This document shows positions 42,012 to 53,137 of a DNA stretch of 64,000 nucleotides, in pieces; within the stretch, counting starts at the first letter, position 1, and the number at the start of each line of letters is the position of its first letter. The position numbers and the translations under genes were made by a program. The notes beneath the pieces were generated by a model, which saw only the letters and a list, made by a program, of their open reading frames with translations, ran no database searches and was not told the origin of the DNA. Source of the stretch: Allodiplogaster sudhausi (taxonomy: Eukaryota > Nematoda > Chromadorea > Rhabditida > Diplogasteridae); contig CALZFC010000143.1 of NCBI GenBank assembly GCA_945643635.1, positions 194,001 through 258,000 of the forward strand, in the 5' to 3' direction.

Positions 42012-43244
42012 ATGAGAGAAGTCGGTTGTCTCGCAGCGCTGGTTACCATGGTTGAAGCTGAACGAAAAATGCAGGTACTCAGTAACGCTCTCTCGGCAAC
42101 GTTTATTTATCACTTTCCACCTCTTCTTCTTTGTATGATATCAAAAAGGATTAAAAATAGAGATCCTTTTCAGGTCTGCGCTAATCTCGTAGGCGACATA
42201 ATTTGCCACGCAAGCCAATATACTTGCTTTTCCTCGGTCAAGCTGAACAAGTACCTCGAGCACGTCTCGTATGAGCCGTTCGGGTGTGCGCAGCGAAAGT
42301 CTACCGGGTGCGAGCCGGTTGAGAATAAGTTCGATCCGACGGCCCCCGAATACACCTGCTACTGCGCGAGTCACGACGGATGCAACAAAGTTAGCGACTT
42401 CAATGAGACCGCGACCGCCGACGCAGTCAAGCTGTTCTTGGCAGCTGGCCACACGCGCGCCTCCCGTCCGACGACAATCGCGGTAGGACCTGGAAAGGGA
42501 TGAATATTTTTCCTGAAAAAAAAACCGACCGTTTTTGCAAGGTTCAGTGGCAAAATGAGTTTGTGCTCTTATATTGAACTTTTAGGGCAGCGAGAAGACT
42601 GAAAAAAAACTGAATGAAATTTAATGAGCTATAGGTTCTAAAAAAATATTCATAAAAGTCATGTACCATCTTTTAAAGAGTACCGCGACGGAATCCGCCG
42701 TCATGTCAACTGCCACGACCGCTGGAATAGTTGCCGGAGGCGTCATCCTTCTCGTTGTCATCGTTGGTGAGGCGGTGTTTGAAGAGGGGTGGGGTCGAAG
42801 CCTTGGAAGAGGAGTCGGAAGTGGATTGCAATGAGTAGTCGTTGAGGGTCCAAAGAGATGGGTCAAAGAGGAGTGGAGTAATGACGGGAATTGCGAAATA
42901 TTTTCAACAATCATTTCTGAAACAAAAACTTTATTACGCAATAACAGAATGCGAAAAAAAATTTCTTCAAAAAATTTAATTCCTCTTTACTACTTGAAGG
43001 CCTCATCGTCCTTGTCTTCGTGCTCAAGCGGCGCCGTGAACGCCGTGGAGCATTCCATCGGAAGAAGGCAACGAAGAATGAGAAGCTGAAGAAGGTGAAG
43101 CAGAAGGACAAGAAGAAGAAGGAGTCGAAGGCTTCGCCCTGCAGTAAGCCGACAAGTCGCGCCTCCTCAAAGCTCTCATCGACGCCCGCGACCAGCCGAC
43201 CCAAGCGGGTATCCAGTAGCCCAGTCATCGATCGATTTGGATAA
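42012..43244 (+). CDS. Ly6/UPAR-like single-pass membrane protein
   Basis: Four exons join in phase: 42012-42074, 42174-42482, 42679-42766 and 43000-43244, giving 234 residues. Exon 1 is a short signal peptide (MREVGCLAALVTMVEA). Exon 2 is a Cys-rich ectodomain with spacing typical of three-finger folds, ending in CYCASHDGCN, the hallmark C-x-C...CN close, followed by an N-glycosylation site (NETA). Exons 3 and 4 give a Ser/Thr stalk and a transmembrane helix split by an intron (GGVILLVVIVG / LIVLVFVL). A very basic Lys/Arg/Ser tail of about 65 residues follows, with no kinase domain. So it resembles a type I receptor ectodomain without the catalytic part. A donor at 43207 could alternatively splice exon 4 in phase to 43578, joining it to the next gene. 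Confidence 0.75.
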
Positions 43245-43359
43245 AAAAAATTAGATTGAAAAATCGATAGCTGCCATCGGAAGCATTTTCCGAAGCGAAG
43301 AGAACAAAGAACAATTTTTTTTCTTTACTGCTTCCCTCGCTTTCTCTCTAGTCTCACTC

Positions 43360-43570
43360 CCTACCCCTCAATCTGAGAATCGTCTTCTCTCTCTCCCAAC
43401 CTCTCTCCCTCTCCCTCTCTATATCTCTCTCCCTCTCTCTGTATCTCTCTCCCTCCCTCTCTCTCTATCTCTCTCCCTCCCTCTCTCTGTATCTCTCTCC
43501 CTCGCTCTCTCTCTATCTCTCTCTCTCCCTCTCTCCGTATCACGCTCTCTCTCTCTCTCGCTCTCCTGCT
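43360..43570. repeat. CT microsatellite
   Basis: Imperfect CTCTCTCCCTCTCTCTGTAT units lie just upstream of an exon acceptor at 43577. They explain the Arg/Glu-rich minus-strand frames. Confidence 0.8.
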
Positions 43571-43577
43571 CTTCCAG

Positions 43578-46500
43578 ATCTCTTCCACTCCATCTCGCGC
43601 TGGGCGGACTACTGAGGTCAAGCAGGCGTGCTTGTCCGTCTTCAATCACGCGCTCGGTGGCGAAGTGCGTCCCTACAATTTCTCGTCACAATACGCAAAT
43701 GGTTCGTCTCGGGACCATTGTGCACAAAAAGGCGGGAAAAATATGTACGTTCAAAATTCAAATTAAAAAAAAATATAGAGATTCAAGCAAAAGCTTTCAG
43801 ACGTCATCAGCGTCATCCTGTCACTGAACCCAAAGGAAATTCGTGATGCCTTCTTTGAGATCGTCGCAAAGGTGTCTTTAAAGAAGAAAAATTTGGCAAT
43901 AAGTAATTATATTAATAAAAAAATTGGTTGAAATAATCAACATATAAAAATAATGCAAAGAATTAATATGAATCGTATGAAAATTGTTTAAGCAAATTAG
44001 TTTCCAATTAGAAATTACACAAATCTTTTGAGGAATGGTAAAATTGAAATAATAAATTTTTGGTAAACAGAATAAATTTTTTTTAAATTATAGCACGATA
44101 CAACGGTGCTTAATGAAGAGGAGATGCACTGCTGGGACGGCAGCATTGGAGTGTGCAAGGTGAGAGGAATCGCAGGGTATCAAGAGCCCACCGGAGTTCG
44201 GACCCCGGACCATCATTTTGGGGCGGACCTCGGACCATCGTTTTGGGCCGGGCCCCGGACCATCATTTTGGGCCGGACCTCGGACTATCGTGTTGGGCCG
44301 GGCCTCGGACCAACATTTTGGGCCGGTGACGGGAATATTTAAGCCCGGCGACCGGAACTTTTAAACCACATATGCTTATTTTTGATATTAATTTCATGAT
44401 TTCATTTCTCACCAGGACCCCGAGTTTGGCCGTCTCCACGACTCGGCCCTTCACTATGGCAGAATCTTGGCGTACCACGCTTCGCTCGACTTGCAGTTGA
44501 CGGACGGCCGACTTGAGGAACTTGTATGGGCCGTAAAATTGGGAAATTTTTTTAAAAGCAAAAATTGATAAAATTAATACTTATCTAAATTTGCGAAAAA
44601 TATGTAAAATATATAAAGTCGATCAGTAATTTCAATATTTTCCCATTCTCTTTTAGGCAGAACATGAGAATAAGCTGGCCGAGGATTGCGGCTGTACGAG
44701 CACGGCGCTCGTGAAAGAACTTCCCTTTGCATGCATCGACTCGCGCAAATACAAAGGGGTTAGCCCCGCCCACAAATCATAGTAGCCGCGCCCACAAGAC
44801 CACAAATCATAGTAGTAAAACGTAGAGAATGCTTTCAGAGTTCTCCCGATATTAACACGAAGGAGAGAGCAGAGGGCGGTGCAGACGGTGCGGACACCGT
44901 AACCATCACTGAAACGCAGAACACAATGACCCAGCAAGAGTGAGCGCATCTTTAATGGGCGTGGCTTAAGTTGGTGGCTTAGTCCGAACTCTTTTCCACT
45001 TTAGGCAGCCGGCGACCGAGAGAGCGAATTCAAGGAGCGCCCCGATCGCGAATTCAAAGTCCGCCAAAACAACTCCCGAAGATCGTAATCTGGTGAGTTG
45101 GTTAGGAGTGAAAAAATTGAAATTTGAAATTCCCGCCAGAACCGTACGCTTACTCTCACCCTAAAGGTCAGGCAAAAAGGCGCGAATTCAAACGTGAGTT
45201 TACGGTTTCTTTAAAGGAGCTCGCGCGCTGCTCGATGGGCGTGATCGCCGACCGAATCCGTGAGATTGTGGATGCGCGCGCGTCGCCTGGAGATGAGCAG
45301 CTCGAGCGGCAGCTCTCCGCCATCTTCAACATGCTCCGCAACATTAAGACGTCGTTTATTTGGATTCGTTGTTTGAATTAACAGGATTATCGATTGGTTT
45401 AACGAGATTCTCGATTGATGATAGCAGGAATATTTATCGATTTAATTAAAAGTCATTTATTGATTCATCACTTGCAGACTTTCCGAACCGTACTGGACGG
45501 AGACGACGAAGCAGGTCAAGGCAGTCATCGACGACCACTGCGAGAGTCTTACAAAGGATGGCAAAGGTCGACTTTGTTTTGATGAACGAAGAAAAGCATC
45601 AATTTATTTTTATTTAATATTCAAGCTTAATTGTATGATTAATAAGTTCATTGATAAAACTTTTTTGCTTTTGATATTTCGCTGTCGCCCTGTCTTCTCG
45701 CAATGAAGGAGCACCCGGAGAACCCTTGGGATCACATTGGCGAGCAAAAGGTTGGGGGAAGATCTTGGCCGATTGGTTACATGATCCGCGAAGTTGCCCG
45801 GAAGCTAAAGGTTCGAATCCTTGTGGAAGCCTGACAATGAGAAGATTGCCGCGAAGAAGGCCGCGTTTGAGCAAGCTAGGGAGATGTCGCGCACCGAGCG
45901 AACGGAGAGAATTTTGGAAAATTCTAAGAAGCCGAGCAAAGAGAAGGCGGTTGCAGGACCGGTAAAGTCATCTTTTTCGATGTAATAAATGTGGTCTAGT
46001 TACACTACCTGATCCTGAAAAAGAAAACAAAATGGAGGGAAAAGGCGCAAATTCAAAAGTGATTCTTCCAAGGAGAAGCGTCTGCTGCTTCTGCCGATGC
46101 TGAGCGACAAGTTCCCGAACGGCGCACTCGTCGTGAGCAGCCGCGAGCCGCACTACGAAGCCTCTGGCACGGAGATGGCGTTTTGTGAGGTGAGCAGGGT
46201 GGATATTTAAATAAATACCCGAATTAAATGGTTACTCAAATAAATACCAGAATTAAATGGTTACTCAAATAAATACCAGAAATAAATGGTTACTAAAATA
46301 AATACCAGAATAAAATTGTTCCTGAAATAAATACCATAATTAAATGGTGCCTGAAATAAATACCAGAATTAAATTGTTACAAAATAAATAAAAATAAAAT
46401 AAACAAATAAATACAACACGAACGGCGGAACCAGGAAATAGTTCCAAGTAAAATAAATATTTTTTTTAAAGAATTTAATCATAAATTAATTAAAACCACT

Positions 46501-47898
46501 AATAATTCTGCTTTAAAGAAGCTCAAGCCGCTTCGCCTGCGCGCCATCGACCGCTACGTGATGCGAGAGGGCGACAAGATTGAGGAGGTCGAGTCGCACG
46601 CCTTCTCGCTACTCATCTCCGGCACGGACGGCGTCGACAAGAAGAGCGGCATGCTTAAAGAAGAGGCGAGAATTGCGAAAGCCCCCCGAAAACACTTGTT
46701 TGAATTTGCGCCATTTGCGAATTCAAATATTGGTTCGAAGAGCATATAATCTCCGACAGATGTGACTGCAATATTTTCTGGATTATTGCAAAAGGAAAAG
46801 AAGAGCCTGAAAAACGATATAAAAAGAGCCCAGCGCTGGCCTGTCCTTTTAATTATTGCTTAGCATCCGACATCCACTGGCTTCACTAAAACCGTTTTAT
46901 GAATACGGTATTATTCCATTTGAAGTACGCCGAGATCCTTCGCGACCAGCTGCACGAGGCATTCCTGAAACCGCGTCAAATTGTCCTGGCACGTTGCCAA
47001 TTTTGGACTGTAATTTAGAAATGCGAGTAACTAAGTTGTAGTTAATTTAATAATTAATTAATTACAATTACAGTAAAAATATTAACTTTCTCAAGGTCCG
47101 CGATGCCGATTTCTCACACGCGATAGCTGCGGCTTTCGCGCTCATGTCCTACAGACTCCTTCTGCGCAAGGGATCAGAAGCCGTCAAGGAGATCAACGCG
47201 GCAAGGAATCAATGATCAATGATCAATGATTATTTCAAATTGGAGAATATACAACCTACTTTCTGATATATTTAAATATGAATATACCTAAGTATTTGCA
47301 GTTTGATTTGTTCATGCCGCTTTACTCGATCAGCGGAGGCGCCAAGTTGTTCGACTTCAAGGTCGTGTCATAGATTCTGTCGATCCCAATATCTCTCTCT
47401 CTCTCTCTCTATCTTTCTTTATCTCTCTATCTCTCTATCTCTCTGCTCTCACTCTATCTCTCTCTCTATCTCTCTATCTCTCTCTGCTCTCTCTCTCTCT
47501 ATCTCTCTATCTCTCCCTCTCTCCCTCACTCCCTCTCTCTCTCCCCTCCTCTCTCTATCTCTCTCTCTCTCTCCTCTCTCTCTCTTCTGCAGCACCTGGC
47601 CAAGCTGTTGACCATGCTGCTGTCCGTCCTCGCGGCGTCCTGCCCCGCCCGCCGCGTCGCCATCGCAGCGTTTGTCAGGAACTTCACCTCCGACGAGAGC
47701 GTGTACGAACAAGTTTTTTTTTAAATAAAATAAATGTATTTTTCCAGTGGCGATTCTCCCGATTTCCCTTATGATGAACAAATTTTTAAGAGGAGTTGTT
47801 TTATTCTTTTGTAGGAGCAAAAGATCGTTTCAGGCCCGAACGGCGTCGCACTGGATCCGCAAACTGAAATGAACCTTAAAAAGAGCCATCCTATCTGA
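43578..47898 (+). CDS. Long multi-exon gene of unknown family
   Basis: At least eighteen exon-like blocks with AG acceptors and GT donors: about 43578-43701, 43801-43871 (DVISVILSLNPKEIRDAFFE), 44096-44160, 44417-44523 (DPEFGRLHDSALHYGRILAY), 44657-44760, 44839-44940, 45005-45090, 45213-45357 (MGVIADRIREIVDARA), 45479-45567, 45702-45750, 45829-45961 (EKIAAKKAAFEQAREMSR), 46049-46191, 46521-46665 (LRAIDRYVMREGDKIEEVE), 46925-46990, 47096-47205 (VRDADFSHAIAAAFALMSYR), 47302-47372, 47594-47700 (HLAKLLTMLLSVLAAS) and 47816-47898 (stop after KKSHPI). It is mostly helical and charged, with no signal or membrane segment seen; I do not recognise the family. Everything from 45741 on is duplicated at 50.5-53.1 kb in scrambled orientation. 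The reading of individual exons is solid, but their joining into one gene is inferred. Confidence 0.55.
44186..44360. repeat. Intronic tandem repeat, about 32-bp unit
   Basis: Five imperfect units of CGGACCATCATTTTGGGCCG type, with GACCTC or GGCCCC variants, lie between the exons at 44.1 and 44.4 kb. Confidence 0.85.
45741..46893 (+). repeat. Segment X, copy 1 (direct partner 51985-53137)
   Basis: 1,153 bp, the same length as copy 2 and essentially identical; one substitution was spotted (GCGTTTGAGC versus GCGTTCGAGC near 45868). It contains three coding blocks of the 43.6-kb gene. Its intron at 45751-45828 has Pol III-like boxes, TGGCCGATTGG and GGTTCGAATCC, without a good cloverleaf. Confidence 0.95.
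46207..46385. repeat. Intronic tandem repeat, about 29-bp unit
   Basis: Six units of AAATAAATACCAGAATTAAA followed by TGGTTACTC-like sequence. The array is present identically in the second X copy at 52451-52629. Confidence 0.9.
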
Positions 47899-48347
47899 CC
47901 GTGACCCGAGATTTTTAAAAGAATAAAATTGCCGTCAGGATCTTTGTGTACAAAAAATGCAACTGACCATGGACAAGGCAAGAACAAGTTGGGAAGAAAA
48001 AGTATTAATGGAGATCGGTGCCCCCGCACGCTATATTCCACCACCAATTCACGAAGTAAAAAGAGTTCTGCGTACACATAATGAGTTCACACACTCAGGG
48101 AAGTTTTTTTTGTATTGGAAGTACGATTTATACAATAAAAAAGTCTCCTTGGAAATAATTCTTGGAGTGAACAATTCTTTATAGGGTTGAAAGATATAGT
48201 ATCAAGTTTCGCACAGGATCGCGCTGAATGTGAATAAATTTAAGCCATTTTCCATTGAAAACTGCAAAGTAACCTACATGAAGGCTCATAATTTAAAAAA
48301 AAAGTTTTGGTTTTATTTCTATTTTATTCCGAGATTAATTGCATGGC
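46894..48347 (+). repeat. Segment Y, copy 1 (inverted partner 50530-51984)
   Basis: About 1,454 bp, the reverse complement of 50530-51984 apart from a one-base poly-T length difference. It holds the last exons of the 43.6-kb gene, a CT microsatellite at 47393-47590, and a 75-codon open frame at 47957-48184 with a plausible composition (YIPPPIHEVKRVLRTHNEF) but no recognised family. Confidence 0.95.
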
Positions 48348-50529
48348 GGTGTTTAAAAATAATGTACTTTTACAGTACGTTCAATGCTCCCTTAAAACGA
48401 CGCGATACTTGCTCCGTTCCCGATCGAGAATCAATGCCTTGACTTTGTGAGGCTCAAGTAGAAACAGGTAGAGACAACGTTGAATGCATAAAAGCCGGGC
48501 TATAAGGACACGGACAATCCAGATTCAAACGCTTCAAACGCCATCATCTGCCATCTTCAGGCTGAACATTCTGCGCAAAGTTCATCATGGCCTTTTCTTG
48601 AGTTGTGAAAAACTTCTTTTTTTTAACCAAAAATCTATCACAAATTATGAACAGCTTGAAAAACCTGGAGTGTGTAGAGAAACCAAATGAAGAAACCAGT
48701 AGCGAAAAAGGATAGAGTCGGGAAGGTGATGAGCTAGAGAAAGAAGTGAATGCTCATACAGTTGCAAGACAATTTCAAATTCAGCATTTATGAAAGATAT
48801 TTTGACGAAAGGTAAAGGTCATGGTACTATTTACGTACATATGTACATACATATATACATACATACCTCAAGATCTCACTTCCAGGAGATGTTGGGATTT
48901 ATTATAATGGTAAAAGAGTACTACATTGTAAGATGCTGTTTCTGGTCGGCTAAATGATATTCAGATTGAGCGTGTGATTGAGTGGAGTTCTTACAATAAG
49001 CACGTGAGAGTTGGGACGCAGCAGGTTCGAGTAATTACGAGGAAGATGGAGAAAGATGGAAAGAAAGGGGGGGGGGGGGGTTTGAGAGAGATATGTATAT
49101 AGCAATAAAAAGTATTTGCAAAGGCAAGACGAAAGAAGGGGAAAGTGAGAGAATGAACCTGCTCATTCTATTGACGACTTTCTCAATAAACAGGAATAGA
49201 GCTGTGAATCCCCGCCCTCTAATTGTAAGCATTAATCATTTTGACTGTGTCTTGTTATTATACCAGATCATAAGGCTTGAACAAAAGTAGTTTGATCATT
49301 CACAAGCAAATCCTGCGATTAATCTTACGTTCTGTCAATGACATGTCGTCGACAGACAGTCACGACCGTTTTTGGTCATGACCACGACGAGGACAGGTCG
49401 TGTCCAGGTCATGACCACGGTTATGGCCATTCTTTGCAATCCACAATGTTAGAATGGTACGAATGCCAATGCCACCACCTGGATTAACGCCTAATCGACT
49501 AATTTTTTTCTTTCTTGCCCGCACATTCCCATTAAGAATTCAGGGTTGCGTGGCAATAAAATGATGCAAGTCAGACACGTGTTAAATCCTATTTAATTGG
49601 TTAATTCAATAACCAGAAATCACCGTAAAACGAACAGAAACATCAACAAAAAAAGTCAACTTGGAATAAATTTCTGCATTATGCAATGAAAGAAATGAAC
49701 CGTAATAGGAGAAAGGCTACTTGAAAAAAAGGAATCATATAAGTGTACACTTTTTCAACTATCAATACTATTTTCAACCTCATAAAGTTGAAAAGTTGAC
49801 AATCATGAAGAAAACATTAGCTCGTAATGACGAAAACTGATCAAGCAGCCCATAGACAACCATGCGAAAGACTGCTACTTGGTATTAGTTCCGTTATCTT
49901 ACGAAAGATTTTATTGTCTTCACACGGAAATAAATAAGAAATAGAAAGCGAGGATTCTACAGATAAACCCACCATTCGACAAAATGATTTTCAAAAAAGG
50001 AGGAATCGATGAAATTTTTAAACAGTGAATTATCATAGCGATCCTCACTCGCTGGTGATTTGTTTGGAATCGGTCGGGTAGGCCGTGGGAGTGACAAGAG
50101 TTAAGAATCCACAATAGTCCGCGCGGAAGAGAGATGGTGGAAGCTTCATCATTCATATAAAGAAGGAAGGCGGTAGGAATAAAAAAAATCAATTTCCTTA
50201 CAAACTTTTTGAGAAATGAATCGAGTAGAATACGAACAAGTCAAGCTTTGCATTTGAGAAAATCAAGGTGCCATAACAACCTATAAGCGTAAGCGCAGAT
50301 AACCTGAATTTTTTGGCGGCGGCAGCGGGCGCCTCTTCAGGCTTTCGCGGAGCAATGGTGATTGTTGCTCGCCCGAGAGTGCGGGCGACGACATCCTGTT
50401 AAAATGAAGTACAAATAACTCGGTGATAACAGAAATTAAGCTGCAAACAACAATTCTCAAGAAGATTTAAGACTGTTCGCTGGCTTATAATTAAAATTAA
50501 TCCCGCGCAAAGCGCTTTTAAAAATTACG
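48348..50529. other. Unique spacer between Y and inverted Y, one isolated exon
   Basis: 2,182 bp. The only convincing coding block is on the minus strand at about 50398-50302, between a TTTAACAG acceptor and a GT donor, beginning DVVARTLGRATITIAPRKPE and ending in an Ala/Lys stretch. It could be a downstream exon for transcripts coming out of the inverted Y copy. A GTCATGACC-rich element is at 49314-49480. A G-run is at 49068-49081. Confidence 0.45.
49314..49480. repeat. GTCATGACC-rich element, copy 1
   Basis: It starts GCGATTAATCTTACGTTCTG followed by TCAATGACATGTCGTCGACA. Repeated palindromic GGTCATGACC cores follow. The first 55 bp match 57807-57862 with few changes. Confidence 0.65.
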
Positions 50530-51984
50530 GCCATGCAATTAATCTCGGAATAAAATAGAAATAAAACCAAAACTTTTTTTTTAAATTATGAGCCTTCATG
50601 TAGGTTACTTTGCAGTTTTCAATGGAAAATGGCTTAAATTTATTCACATTCAGCGCGATCCTGTGCGAAACTTGATACTATATCTTTCAACCCTATAAAG
50701 AATTGTTCACTCCAAGAATTATTTCCAAGGAGACTTTTTTATTGTATAAATCGTACTTCCAATACAAAAAAAACTTCCCTGAGTGTGTGAACTCATTATG
50801 TGTACGCAGAACTCTTTTTACTTCGTGAATTGGTGGTGGAATATAGCGTGCGGGGGCACCGATCTCCATTAATACTTTTTCTTCCCAACTTGTTCTTGCC
50901 TTGTCCATGGTCAGTTGCATTTTTTGTACACAAAGATCCTGACGGCAATTTTATTCTTTTAAAAATCTCGGGTCACGGTCAGATAGGATGGCTCTTTTTA
51001 AGGTTCATTTCAGTTTGCGGATCCAGTGCGACGCCGTTCGGGCCTGAAACGATCTTTTGCTCCTACAAAAGAATAAAACAACTCCTCTTAAAAATTTGTT
51101 CATCATAAGGGAAATCGGGAGAATCGCCACTGGAAAAATACATTTATTTTATTTAAAAAAAAAACTTGTTCGTACACGCTCTCGTCGGAGGTGAAGTTCC
51201 TGACAAACGCTGCGATGGCGACGCGGCGGGCGGGGCAGGACGCCGCGAGGACGGACAGCAGCATGGTCAACAGCTTGGCCAGGTGCTGCAGAAGAGAGAG
51301 AGAGGAGAGAGAGAGAGAGATAGAGAGAGGAGGGGAGAGAGAGAGGGAGTGAGGGAGAGAGGGAGAGATAGAGAGATAGAGAGAGAGAGAGCAGAGAGAG
51401 ATAGAGAGATAGAGAGAGAGATAGAGTGAGAGCAGAGAGATAGAGAGATAGAGAGATAAAGAAAGATAGAGAGAGAGAGAGAGAGATATTGGGATCGACA
51501 GAATCTATGACACGACCTTGAAGTCGAACAACTTGGCGCCTCCGCTGATCGAGTAAAGCGGCATGAACAAATCAAACTGCAAATACTTAGGTATATTCAT
51601 ATTTAAATATATCAGAAAGTAGGTTGTATATTCTCCAATTTGAAATAATCATTGATCATTGATCATTGATTCCTTGCCGCGTTGATCTCCTTGACGGCTT
51701 CTGATCCCTTGCGCAGAAGGAGTCTGTAGGACATGAGCGCGAAAGCCGCAGCTATCGCGTGTGAGAAATCGGCATCGCGGACCTTGAGAAAGTTAATATT
51801 TTTACTGTAATTGTAATTAATTAATTATTAAATTAACTACAACTTAGTTACTCGCATTTCTAAATTACAGTCCAAAATTGGCAACGTGCCAGGACAATTT
51901 GACGCGGTTTCAGGAATGCCTCGTGCAGCTGGTCGCGAAGGATCTCGGCGTACTTCAAATGGAATAATACCGTATTCATAAAAC
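50530..51984 (-). pseudogene. Inverted Y copy with 3' exons of the 43.6-kb gene
   Basis: Reverse complement of 46894-48347. The 3' exons are present intact on the minus strand (for example HLAKLLTMLLSVLAAS near 51285-51180, terminal exon near 51062-50980), but their upstream exons are missing. The segment joined at 51984/51985 is X in the opposite orientation, so no complete gene can be made. The CT microsatellite is retained (51287-51485). Confidence 0.85.
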
Positions 51985-53137
51985 CGAGCAAAAGGTTGGG
52001 GGAAGATCTTGGCCGATTGGTTACATGATCCGCGAAGTTGCCCGGAAGCTAAAGGTTCGAATCCTTGTGGAAGCCTGACAATGAGAAGATTGCCGCGAAG
52101 AAGGCCGCGTTCGAGCAAGCTAGGGAGATGTCGCGCACCGAGCGAACGGAGAGAATTTTGGAAAATTCTAAGAAGCCGAGCAAAGAGAAGGCGGTTGCAG
52201 GACCGGTAAAGTCATCTTTTTCGATGTAATAAATGTGGTCTAGTTACACTACCTGATCCTGAAAAAGAAAACAAAATGGAGGGAAAAGGCGCAAATTCAA
52301 AAGTGATTCTTCCAAGGAGAAGCGTCTGCTGCTTCTGCCGATGCTGAGCGACAAGTTCCCGAACGGCGCACTCGTCGTGAGCAGCCGCGAGCCGCACTAC
52401 GAAGCCTCTGGCACGGAGATGGCGTTTTGTGAGGTGAGCAGGGTGGATATTTAAATAAATACCCGAATTAAATGGTTACTCAAATAAATACCAGAATTAA
52501 ATGGTTACTCAAATAAATACCAGAAATAAATGGTTACTAAAATAAATACCAGAATAAAATTGTTCCTGAAATAAATACCATAATTAAATGGTGCCTGAAA
52601 TAAATACCAGAATTAAATTGTTACAAAATAAATAAAAATAAAATAAACAAATAAATACAACACGAACGGCGGAACCAGGAAATAGTTCCAAGTAAAATAA
52701 ATATTTTTTTTAAAGAATTTAATCATAAATTAATTAAAACCACTAATAATTCTGCTTTAAAGAAGCTCAAGCCGCTTCGCCTGCGCGCCATCGACCGCTA
52801 CGTGATGCGAGAGGGCGACAAGATTGAGGAGGTCGAGTCGCACGCCTTCTCGCTACTCATCTCCGGCACGGACGGCGTCGACAAGAAGAGCGGCATGCTT
52901 AAAGAAGAGGCGAGAATTGCGAAAGCCCCCCGAAAACACTTGTTTGAATTTGCGCCATTTGCGAATTCAAATATTGGTTCGAAGAGCATATAATCTCCGA
53001 CAGATGTGACTGCAATATTTTCTGGATTATTGCAAAAGGAAAAGAAGAGCCTGAAAAACGATATAAAAAGAGCCCAGCGCTGGCCTGTCCTTTTAATTAT
53101 TGCTTAGCATCCGACATCCACTGGCTTCACTAAAACC
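51985..53137 (+). pseudogene. Direct X copy with internal exons of the 43.6-kb gene
   Basis: A direct copy of 45741-46893 that keeps plus orientation while the adjoining Y copy is inverted. It encodes the internal exons EKIAAKKAAFEQAREMSR through LRAIDRYVMREGDKIEEVE, but it is preceded by inverted Y and followed at 53138 by segment Z. No start, no terminal exons. Confidence 0.85.

Noticed and set aside
45751..45828. A functional tRNA gene
   Set aside because: A- and B-box-like sequences are present, but acceptor and anticodon stems do not pair and it sits in an intron.
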